A stretch of 8,613 nt of DNA. Source: Bacillota bacterium (lineage in GTDB: Bacteria; Bacillota; Clostridia; Christensenellales; CAG-138). The DNA lies in assembly GCA_023451115.1 (NCBI GenBank), contig JAEXFV010000098.1, positions 1-8,613 on the forward strand, given 5' to 3'. Numbering within the stretch: position 1 is the stretch's first letter; the number at the start of each line of letters is the position of its first letter. This document shows, in pieces, positions 1 through 5,693 of this stretch. The notes under the pieces are model-generated. The model searched no databases. It was not told where the DNA came from and saw nothing but the letters and a program-made list of their open reading frames with translations. The position numbers were made by a program, and so were the translations under genes.

Positions 1-249
1 GGCCACGCCAATGCTTTTCATTTTACGCAGAACGGCACATTGCATTTCCACATCGTTCTTGATGGAGGCGAAAGCGGTAATACAGATTTCGCCATTTAAA
101 AACAATTCCGAGGAAATTAAAGATATATCGTCTGCATATTCCAACACGGTGATGGAGTGAACCGGTAGGTTTTTGCCTTTTTTGCCAGCAACTAGTTTCG
201 CGGCGCGAAACGATGGCAACTTCATGCAACTTTCAACGGTTGTACTCAT
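1..249 (-). CDS. PucR-family transcriptional regulator, N-terminal part
   Basis: This reading frame starts at 249 and stays open for 83 codons to the left edge, so the gene is truncated by the window and not broken. The visible residues match the PucR N-terminal domain: residues 11-25 (LPSFRAAKLVAGKKG) and then PVHSITVLEYAD, and NGEICITAFASIKNDVE near residues 52-68. In this family that domain precedes a C-terminal CdaR/PucR-type helix-turn-helix, which would lie outside the window. Family members are cytoplasmic regulators of purine, allantoin or other nitrogen-compound catabolism. The gene lies downstream of, and in the same direction as, the DUF917 gene, with a hairpin between them, so it probably has its own promoter. 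The start is supported by a G-rich Shine-Dalgarno stretch (AAAGGGGGG) six bases upstream. The effector and targets cannot be told from this part. Confidence 0.85.
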   Translation of the reverse strand, partial: MSTTVESCMKLPSFRAAKLVAGKKGKNLPVHSITVLEYADDISLISSELFLNGEICITAFASIKNDVEMQCAVLRKMKSIGVA

Positions 250-270
250 AGCGCACCCCCCTTTTCCCCC

Positions 271-299
271 ATTGTATCCCAAAGCATAGGCTTTGCCCA
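271..299 (-). promoter_or_regulatory. Candidate promoter of the PucR-family gene, with an internal inverted repeat
   Basis: Reading the minus strand, TGGGCA (299-294) and TACAAT (276-271) are separated by 17 bases and resemble a sigma-A promoter, with 4 of 6 and 5 of 6 consensus bases. The spacer region holds a perfect inverted repeat, CAAAGC-N4-GCTTTG (280-295). This is where a repressor or autoregulator could bind. The start codon follows about 20 bases after the -10 box. A weaker alternative is TTGCGT (312-307) with TATGCT (288-283). Confidence 0.35.
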
Positions 300-308
300 G
301 TGAAATAC

Positions 309-346
309 GCAAGGCGGAAAAGGTTTCTGGCCTTTTACCGCCTTGT
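309..346 (-). terminator. Hairpin terminator after the DUF917 gene
   Basis: The arms AAGGCGGAAAAGG (311-323) and CCTTTTACCGCCTT (331-344) pair almost perfectly, with one bulged base and a 7-base loop. The stem can be extended one or two bases on each side. It begins about 20 bases beyond the DUF917 stop codon. The T tract is clearer on the plus-strand side (GTGTTTTT) than on the minus-strand side, so its efficiency in the direction of the genes is uncertain. It could instead attenuate read-through into the regulator gene. Confidence 0.65.
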
Positions 347-366
347 GTTTTTCCATTCAATAAGCT

Positions 367-1503
367 TTAGTCGACGTACTTCACAATGGAGGCATTGGGA
401 TGATCCAAGAGCGCGAAGTAATACTTCCAAATCTTGTTCACGAAGTCTTCGCCGCTGTTCCACCATTTTTCATTGACCTTCACCGCGCCTAAAATCACAT
501 TCTTAACCAATATCTCGCCGGTCTTGCTTACGATATCTGCATTGGAGAGCGGCGCGCCGGTGTCGGCATTGATATAACAGGTGATGTCGGGAGCAGTCAT
601 TTGAATTACGCCATTCTTCTCAACAATGAGGTTTTCGTTCAGGAAGTTTGTCTTCCAAATATCGGTACCGGCCTGAATTTGGACAAAGCCTTTGTCGAAT
701 CCAGAGGCCTGCTCATTACCGACGCTAATCACAGTGCCGCGCGCCAATTCTTTGCAGGTCAAATTTGCCTGACTGCGCAACGCCTCGAAGATACCCTCAG
801 TGGAGCCGCTCCAGGCACGGAGAATCGCACCGACCTGTTTGCATACGGAAACGCTTCCGATGGGAAGGCAGTTCTTAATTTCATTCTGTTTGACCATCCA
901 GCCAGACAAACCTCCCATTTGATCAAAGGCTACGCAAAGATTGCGGCCGATCGCTTCGCCCATATGTGCATCACGAGCATTTTCCAGTTCGATGGAAACA
1001 CGGTTTCCCTTGTTATCGGACATGGCTAACGGCGATGTCTTCAGGCCATTGATATGGAGCAGTAGTGTATCCAGGGCGGGCACAGCACGACCTGTGCCAT
1101 CGGCATCAATGAACGGAATACCCTTTTCCATAGCTACCAACAAGGGAACCAAGGTGTTGAAGCCACCAATTTCCACAGAGATAGAATACATAATTTCTTT
1201 GCGTTTTTCTTCCGCCATCTTGCAAAGATGTTCAAAGGAGCCATTGATATAAGGGGCGATACGCACTTCCTTAAATTTGGTAGGCGCTCCCATGGCAGCC
1301 GTACATGCAGCGTAGCCATTGGCATCCATTTCATCAACACCTATGACTTGCACCGCAACGTCAGCATCGTCCTTAATGCCATGATCTTCTTTGAATTGGT
1401 CCAACGCCATTTCGCCACTGGAGCAGGCTCCACCTCCGCCGCCGCCCAAAATAGTCGCACCGTAAATCATATCGCGTATCTCAGAACCATTCATGCTATA
1501 CAT
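367..1503 (-). CDS. DUF917 family protein (S-methyl thiohydantoin desulfurase-like)
   Basis: The 378-residue product has the usual length and hallmarks of the DUF917 / S-Me-THD family. It begins with the SEIRDMIYGATILGGGGGG-type glycine-rich motif (glycines 20-25). It continues with EIGGFNTL (111-118), FIDADGTGRAVP (131-142) and a C-terminal half ending near ILVKNVILGAVKVNEKWW. There is no signal peptide or membrane segment, so it should be cytoplasmic. Family members commonly sit beside hydantoinase/oxoprolinase genes, permeases and PucR-type regulators. They have been linked to breakdown of thiohydantoins or related ring compounds, but the substrate here is unknown. The start is well supported: AAGGAGG (1512-1518) lies 8 bases upstream. 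An internal ATG at codon 4 is less well placed. The PucR-family gene directly downstream fits a shared catabolic locus. Confidence 0.85.
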   Translation of the reverse strand: MYSMNGSEIRDMIYGATILGGGGGGACSSGEMALDQFKEDHGIKDDADVAVQVIGVDEMDANGYAACTAAMGAPTKFKEVRIAPYINGSFEHLCKMAEEKRKEIMYSISVEIGGFNTLVPLLVAMEKGIPFIDADGTGRAVPALDTLLLHINGLKTSPLAMSDNKGNRVSIELENARDAHMGEAIGRNLCVAFDQMGGLSGWMVKQNEIKNCLPIGSVSVCKQVGAILRAWSGSTEGIFEALRSQANLTCKELARGTVISVGNEQASGFDKGFVQIQAGTDIWKTNFLNENLIVEKNGVIQMTAPDITCYINADTGAPLSNADIVSKTGEILVKNVILGAVKVNEKWWNSGEDFVNKIWKYYFALLDHPNASIVKYVD

Positions 1504-1560
1504 TTATCTTTCCTCCTTAAATCTCTGTCCTTCAGTGCTGTCCCATCGTTGTAAAAGAAA

Positions 1561-1572
1561 TGATCATGATCA
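1561..1572. promoter_or_regulatory. Palindrome, possible operator upstream of the DUF917 gene
   Basis: TGATCATGATCA is a perfect 12-base palindrome centred about 63 bases before the DUF917 start codon, in a plausible position for a regulator site. Its core GATCATGAT appears a second time at 1895-1903 inside a partly symmetrical CGATCATGATTCG. I do not recognise the motif as the known site of any family, and the link to the PucR-type regulator is only a guess. Confidence 0.25.
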
Positions 1573-2055
1573 AAACAGAGAACCCATATGGTTTACCCGA
1601 TCCTATATTGAGATTAGCAGAGCATAGGTTGCTGTGTCATTGTCCTGCGCGGCCAAAAAAATGCCTTTTGTTTTGTCCATATCTCTGGAGAAGATAAAAC
1701 TACCATATTCATTTTTACGTGCTGTCTCCAATTATTGTTTGCCTTCTCTTAAGTTCGTGCATTCTTTTAGGCATTTTCCGTTTTTTAAATAGTTTGTTTG
1801 CTTAAGACAAATTTTCATAGCGCGCCAGTTTCATTTTCATAGAAATCCTCAAAAAATGGTGTTAATCCAAAATATATTGTTTTAGAGAGTGTACGATCAT
1901 GATTCGAGTGAAAGTGGAGCAATTTTAAATCAGGGTATGTGCATGTAATTTCAATGGTGAAGGTGTTTTAAACATTTTCTGGTGCTCAGATTAGCCAAAT
2001 GTCATCCACATATGCACTCATACGTCGCCTGTCGTCCATTCGTGATATGTGTTTG

Positions 2056-2083
2056 TTTACAGAGCGACGGTGATGTTTATAAT
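2056..2083 (+). promoter_or_regulatory. Near-consensus sigma-A promoter pointing towards the tRNA remnant
   Basis: TTTACA (2056-2061) and a perfect TATAAT (2078-2083) are 16 bases apart, the best promoter match in the gap. Transcription would start near 2090 on the plus strand and run through the tRNA-Ala remnant. No plus-strand protein gene follows. The simplest reading is that this is the old promoter of the tRNA gene, or that it drives a small non-coding transcript. Confidence 0.5.
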
Positions 2084-2158
2084 ATAGGCCTGCGTGGAAC
2101 GGCTCAAGGCCGTATATCATAATAAGTATATTGCTTTTTATAGAAAAAATCAGTTAAT

Positions 2159-2234
2159 CATTGTTAGCTAATTGGGCAAGCGTGCCACACTGGCAGTGTG
2201 GATGTCAGCGGTTCGAGTCCGCTATGCTCCACCA
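2159..2234 (+). pseudogene. tRNA-Ala(GGC) remnant: intact anticodon arm, T arm and CCA end, eroded 5' half
   Basis: The 3' two thirds read as a normal tRNA. The anticodon arm is CCACA-CTGGCAG-TGTGG (2185-2201) with anticodon GGC (2192-2194), which reads the Ala codon GCC. A 5-base variable loop follows. The T arm is AGCGG-TTCGAGT-CCGCT (2207-2223). The acceptor strand ATGCTCC, discriminator A and an encoded CCA end at 2234. The 5' side is wrong: the bases where GGAGCAT should pair (about 2159-2165) do not match. The D arm is only hinted at by TTAGCTAATTGGGCAAGC, with misplaced or extra bases before the anticodon stem. It therefore should not be a functional tRNA. A retained 3' half with a damaged 5' half is what is left when an element integrates at a tRNA 3' end, or after partial duplication and decay. 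Confidence 0.75.
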
Positions 2235-2244
2235 AAGCACGCTT
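2178..2244 (+). repeat. 8-base inverted repeat enclosing the tRNA arms
   Basis: AAGCGTGC (2178-2185) and GCACGCTT (2237-2244) are perfect reverse complements and bracket the anticodon and T arms of the tRNA-Ala remnant. A transcript could fold as an outer stem carrying two hairpins, with one base (2185) contested between the outer stem and the anticodon stem. This could be chance. It could also be an alternative fold that replaces the missing acceptor and D stems. A second possible pairing, AAAGCA (2234-2239) with TGCTTT (2253-2258) followed by TATC, could act as a weak terminator. Confidence 0.35.
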
Positions 2245-2361
2245 AAACGGTATGCTTTTATCTATAATGTTCTTCTACCCTAGTCCAGGGCCGCAGGGCC
2301 TTTAGTAGTAAATGTAGATCCTTGTAACCATATAAGTACGTAAGATAAAATAAGCAGCACA

Positions 2362-2384
2362 AAAGGGCCTCAAAGAGGCCCTTT
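2362..2384 (-). terminator. Strong intrinsic terminator of the surface-protein gene
   Basis: A perfect 10-base-pair stem, AAAGGGCCTC (2362-2371) with GAGGCCCTTT (2375-2384), closes on a 3-base loop. On the minus strand it lies 20 bases past the stop codon and runs into TTTTGTGCTGCTTATTTT. The stem has A and T tracts on its two sides, so it may also stop plus-strand transcription arriving from the tRNA-remnant promoter. Confidence 0.85.
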
Positions 2385-2404
2385 ACAGGTTTTAACGAAA
2401 CGTT

Positions 2405-5251
2405 TTATGCATTATGTTGGCGTTTACGCAGGATTGCACTCACGCCCGCCACAAGGGCCCCGCCTAGCAGCATAGCGCCCACATACGGTGCAGCCATATT
2501 GCCCTCCCCAGTTTTTGGGATTTCCATTTCCTCAAAAACGGTTATGGTAAATACGGGGCTGCTGGCGCTGCCAGCCCTGTTGGACACCACGCAGCGATAT
2601 TGTTCACCCTCGTTGGCTAAACTCACGGCAGGGGTAACATAATTTTCACCTGTCGCACCAGCTATGTTTACAAAACCATTGCCATCTCCCCGGTTCACCT
2701 GCCACTGGTAAGACAGCGGCTGATCCCCTACTGCAGTGATGGACATGCTGCTGTTGGAGTTTTCCACCGCCAGTATAGTCAGGTCCTGGACTGGCTCTAC
2801 AATCACAGGAGGCTGCGGCCTGTCGTCATCGTCCGTATCACCGCCGATAAAGAAATCCGGTGCAAATATGGCAACCAGTGTCCTATTGCTATCCGCCGCA
2901 AATCCGTAGCTGGCTTCCCGGCTTACCCATTGGCTATTCTCCTTCCAGCCCTTGAACCAATAGCCGGGATTGGGAGTCGCCGTGAGGGTAACAGCAGCGC
3001 CCTGCTGATAACTGCCCGCGCCGTCTATCACGCCGCCAGCAGCAGGGCTTGCGGAAGCAGAAATGGTAAAGTTGCCCGTTGAGGTATCGCCGCTGCCATC
3101 CACAGTTATGGAATTTCCAGAGATGACAATGGTGCGCGTGACCACGCCGGAGGCTGCACCGCTGCTGTTTACCATCCAGAAATCAAACGCATAGGTGCCA
3201 TCCGATAAGCTGCTCAGATCAATCTCGCCGGTAATGGTTTCTTCATTGCCGGTGGCCTCTACATGGCCCAATTCCACCCCAACGCCGTCGTTAACGCTGT
3301 AATAAAGAGTATCCGTTTCTCCCATTGCATCGGTAACGTTGGCGGAAATGTCAATCGTCTTTTCAGCTGCAAAGCTTTCAATATTCACTTCCAATGGCGT
3401 GCCGCCAAACTGGGGCGGGAGCGCCGCTTTGCCCACGCCAACGATCACGGAAAAAGTTTGGCTCTCTCCAGGGTCAAGGTAGATGCCCTGCCAGGAGAAA
3501 GCAAAGGTGCTGTCCGCGCCGGTGAGGCTGCTATAGTCCGGCGCATACGTACCATCACCTGGCTTGGCATTGTCGGGGGCCAACTGGTTAAACACATTTT
3601 GTGTGTGATAGTTATATGAGCCGAACCAATAGGTGTCACAGTCGGTGACGCCGCCAGCCCCAGCAAAATACAGGTTGAACTGCGCGCCCTCCGGATCGGC
3701 ACTAACCATTTTCAGGCCCAGCACCCGATCCCCCTCTTTGATCACCTCAAGCGCCGATTCATCATCTTCGCCGACCTGTACATCAGCATACACACCCAGC
3801 CTGCCGTTTTCAACCTTTCCAGTCCCTGCTGTTACCTCATAGGAAAGCTGCACATACTTCCCGCCGTTAATAAAGTCAGCGCTGACGGTCACAGTTGCAT
3901 CCCCCAGCAGAACGGTTCTTGTTTTGTAACCATCATCCGAAAAGGTCGTGCTGATCCATTCATTGCCATAATACCCATGGATATCGAAGGCTCCGTTCAA
4001 CAACTCCTTGTATGACATGATGCCATTGTCAGTATATCCGGGATCCTCCGGCACAACAGGCGCTGTGGTGATAGTCACGGCTTGGCTGACAGGCCCCGTA
4101 CCGTCTTGTGTAACCACCACGCCAGTATCCACACCATTCACCCAAATGGCATAGGCTGCATTGGTTGTGGCGGCCACAGCGGAATACATGCCGCCCTCTT
4201 TGTGCGAAAGGGTAAGCTCGGTCCCCTCTCCCACGGGCTTCAGGGTAACGATGGCATTCGTTACCTGACTACCGGTAGTGGTATCCGTCACCGTAACGGT
4301 AATGGTTTTGGGGTCGACCGCGGATGCGCCGGAAGGAGTGAACTTCAAGGTGGGATAGCTGCCTGCCTGCATATCCCAGATGTCGGTATCCCAGCCTGCA
4401 TAGGTATCCGGGGTTTTCATTTCTTCGGTGGTTTTGCCAAACACCGCTTTATTTGTTTCACCGTCATTATAACTGCTCGTGAGATTACGATCAAAATAGG
4501 TGTTGACAATCCTTTCGTTTGGAATGGTGGCACCATCGCTCCAACCCGCAATGGGACGATGCTCGCCAGAGGAAGCGGTGTAGCAGTTTATAATCCGTAC
4601 GCTGTTGGAATAGTTCCAGCCCGCAATGCCAGCCACATCCTCCGTAATACCGGTACCCATAAGGCTAACCTGGGCATAGCAATTTTCAATAGTAGTAGGA
4701 GCGGGATCTGTTCCATGGGTGGAGCCAACGATGCCCCCAACGCCCCCAACGCCTGTGATTTCCCCGGTTACATAGCAGCGGGAAATCTGACTGCCTGTAT
4801 CGTAGCCTGCAATGCCACCCACATTATTTCCGTTTGCCGCAATGCTGACTTCTGCCAAGCCCAGGTTGGCTATTTCTGCTCCGTTCAACTTACCGAACAG
4901 GCCGGAATAGCCGCCGCCACTGGTAATGACAAGGTTGCTGATCACATGGTCGCCACCATCAAAACTGCCCTGGAAGGGGTTGCTGGAGGTGCCGATAGGC
5001 GTCCAGCTGATGCCGGATAAATCCAGGTTATCCACCAGCTTATAGCAGGCGCTGTTATACGAAGCAGCACTAGCGCTATCATTCACCAGCGTGGCAAGCT
5101 TCTGTAAATCCGCATTTGCGCTAATCAGGTATGGATCGACTGCCGTGCCGCTGCCAGTAAAGTTCTCATCCGCCAAAGCCGTGCCAGGAAACAGCCCCAG
5201 CATCATGGTAAGACAGAGAAATAGGCTTAAAAACATTTTCTTCCGGTTCAT
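2405..5251 (-). CDS. Sortase-anchored surface protein with GLUG repeats, InlB-B-like repeat and Ig-like domain
   Basis: This 948-residue protein is built for export and wall attachment. A signal peptide covers residues 1-27 (Lys/Arg start, hydrophobic core, cut after TALA). GLUG-type repeats fill about 83-303 (VGGIAGYDTGS, GGVGGIVGS and VAGIAGW motifs) and end with the usual KTTEEMKTP...YPTLKF tail. A small beta domain follows (about 314-398). Then comes a roughly 300-residue beta-rich stretch (about 408-712) that I do not recognise. An InlB-B-like bacterial repeat is at 725-798 (TATPNPGYWFKGW), then an acidic and proline linker, and an Ig-like domain at about 819-905 (YQWQV...YRCVVSN). The C-terminus is a sorting signal: IPKTG (911-915), a hydrophobic segment (about 920-940) and RKRQHNA. 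An adhesin or glycan-binding role is likely but unproven. The start at 5251 is preferred because AAGGAG lies 9 bases upstream and it gives a clean signal peptide. An in-frame ATG at 5347 would add 32 residues that spoil it. The gene appears monocistronic. Confidence 0.85.
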   Translation of the reverse strand: MNRKKMFLSLFLCLTMMLGLFPGTALADENFTGSGTAVDPYLISANADLQKLATLVNDSASAASYNSACYKLVDNLDLSGISWTPIGTSSNPFQGSFDGGDHVISNLVITSGGGYSGLFGKLNGAEIANLGLAEVSIAANGNNVGGIAGYDTGSQISRCYVTGEITGVGGVGGIVGSTHGTDPAPTTIENCYAQVSLMGTGITEDVAGIAGWNYSNSVRIINCYTASSGEHRPIAGWSDGATIPNERIVNTYFDRNLTSSYNDGETNKAVFGKTTEEMKTPDTYAGWDTDIWDMQAGSYPTLKFTPSGASAVDPKTITVTVTDTTTGSQVTNAIVTLKPVGEGTELTLSHKEGGMYSAVAATTNAAYAIWVNGVDTGVVVTQDGTGPVSQAVTITTAPVVPEDPGYTDNGIMSYKELLNGAFDIHGYYGNEWISTTFSDDGYKTRTVLLGDATVTVSADFINGGKYVQLSYEVTAGTGKVENGRLGVYADVQVGEDDESALEVIKEGDRVLGLKMVSADPEGAQFNLYFAGAGGVTDCDTYWFGSYNYHTQNVFNQLAPDNAKPGDGTYAPDYSSLTGADSTFAFSWQGIYLDPGESQTFSVIVGVGKAALPPQFGGTPLEVNIESFAAEKTIDISANVTDAMGETDTLYYSVNDGVGVELGHVEATGNEETITGEIDLSSLSDGTYAFDFWMVNSSGAASGVVTRTIVISGNSITVDGSGDTSTGNFTISASASPAAGGVIDGAGSYQQGAAVTLTATPNPGYWFKGWKENSQWVSREASYGFAADSNRTLVAIFAPDFFIGGDTDDDDRPQPPVIVEPVQDLTILAVENSNSSMSITAVGDQPLSYQWQVNRGDGNGFVNIAGATGENYVTPAVSLANEGEQYRCVVSNRAGSASSPVFTITVFEEMEIPKTGEGNMAAPYVGAMLLGGALVAGVSAILRKRQHNA

Positions 5252-5390
5252 AAATACCCTCTCCTTTAGATAGATTGGTGAAATCCTGTAACAAAGGGCA
5301 AATACACTTAAAACAGGCTTGTCTACGATTACTCCAGCATAATCCATTGCCTTTTATAACCTCCAGACGGCCCTATTAAGAAAATTCAAG

Positions 5391-5400
5391 TATGCTCCAC
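5391..5400 (+). repeat. Exact copy of the tRNA-remnant end, TATGCTCCAC
   Basis: These ten bases are identical to 2223-2232, the acceptor end of the tRNA-Ala remnant, and in the same orientation. Similarity does not extend beyond the ten bases apart from scattered matches. The pair brackets the surface-protein gene and its terminator (about 3.2 kb). It could be a short attachment-site duplication or coincidence. Confidence 0.3.
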
Positions 5401-5447
5401 AATCAAATTGGCAGGGAACCTTTCAACTTTCTGAAGTAATTAAACGC

Positions 5448-5479
5448 TGGCAGGCACACCGGTTTCCAAACGCCTGCCA
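5448..5479 (-). promoter_or_regulatory. Hairpin in the surface-protein gene upstream region
   Basis: TGGCAGGC (5448-5455) and GCCTGCCA (5472-5479) form a perfect 8-base-pair stem with a 16-base loop. On the minus strand it is followed by GCGTTTAATTACTT, not a clean T run, so it is a weak terminator at best. It may be a leader structure or a second stop after the protease operon terminator. Confidence 0.35.
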
Positions 5480-5638
5480 ACATCAACTCTTTCAAAAAAA
5501 GCATTTCTCCCTACTTTTCTGATGATGTCAAAATCCGTTATCAACATAACTATAGATTACCCTGCGCTCCGTTTGGCTGACCCGGTGTGAAACGCACGAA
5601 AAACGGCGTAAATCGACACCGCACACGGAAACCAAAAT

Positions 5639-5664
5639 CCGCCTGTGTCGGAATGCACAGGCGG
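5639..5664 (-). terminator. Intrinsic terminator of the SHOCT-clostripain operon
   Basis: CCGCCTGTG (5639-5647) and CACAGGCGG (5656-5664) make a perfect 9-base-pair GC-rich stem with an 8-base loop, starting 29 bases after the protease stop codon. On the minus strand it is followed by the T-rich ATTTTGGTTT. Confidence 0.8.
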
Positions 5665-5693
5665 CTTGCTATTCTACGCTTGCTATTCAACCT

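Larger units (their letters stand above)
1504..2158. other. Long AT-rich intergenic region upstream of the DUF917 gene
   Basis: I see no convincing protein gene in these 650 bases on either strand, only very short open frames such as 1603-1680 (minus, 25 codons). The stretch nearest the DUF917 gene holds its ribosome binding site and a perfect 12-base palindrome, TGATCATGATCA (1561-1572). The core GATCATGAT recurs at 1895-1903. I could not find a convincing minus-strand -35/-10 pair for the DUF917 gene. A good plus-strand promoter lies at 2056-2083 and is listed separately. A small hairpin, ACGGC-N5-GCCGT, lies at about 2099-2113. Confidence 0.5.
5252..5638 (-). other. Leader and promoter region of the surface-protein gene
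   Basis: These bases hold no convincing gene. Next to the start codon is the ribosome binding site AAGGAG (5261-5266). Upstream lie a TATAAA box (5358-5353) with only a weak -35 partner, and a perfect TTGACA (5531-5526) whose best -10 partner, AGAAAT (5508-5503, 17-base spacing), is poor. Between these is a hairpin, TGGCAGGC (5448-5455) with GCCTGCCA (5472-5479). If transcription starts at the TTGACA element, the mRNA would carry a leader of about 250 bases containing that hairpin, which leaves room for post-initiation control. If it starts at the TATAAA box, the leader is about 90 bases and the ATG at 5347 would lie almost at the transcription start, which also favours the start at 5251. Confidence 0.45.

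Noticed and set aside
23..229. A 68-codon minus-strand open frame at the left edge
   Set aside because: It lies in a different frame from the PucR-family N-terminus (1-249), which has clear family similarity over its whole visible length.
601..1029. A 142-codon plus-strand open frame inside the DUF917 gene
   Set aside because: It is antisense to a well-supported family member and has no recognisable domain or ribosome binding site.
1603..1680. A 25-codon minus-strand open frame beginning MDKTKGIFLAAQDND
   Set aside because: The composition is protein-like, but there is no good ribosome binding site and it is too short to assign. It could be a decayed gene start or chance.
2090..2234. tmRNA (ssrA) 3' end, because of the Ala-type T arm and CCA
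   Set aside because: A true anticodon arm with GGC lies directly before the T arm, which tmRNA lacks, and no 5' acceptor partner or tag-coding frame is visible.
2280..2310. A second terminator around GGGCCGCAGGGCC after the tRNA remnant
   Set aside because: The two GGGCC blocks are mainly direct repeats. Only about four base pairs can form and no T run follows.
4082..5020. A 312-codon open frame on the plus strand inside the surface-protein gene
   Set aside because: It is antisense to a gene with clear domains and a ribosome binding site. Its translation resembles no family and has unusual His/Cys/Gly-rich composition, as expected of a shadow frame.
5252..5347. A 32-residue N-terminal extension of the surface protein from the ATG at 5347
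   Set aside because: It would bury the signal peptide behind an unrelated sequence. The ATG at 5251 has a correctly spaced AAGGAG, and the GGAGG before 5347 is spaced too far.
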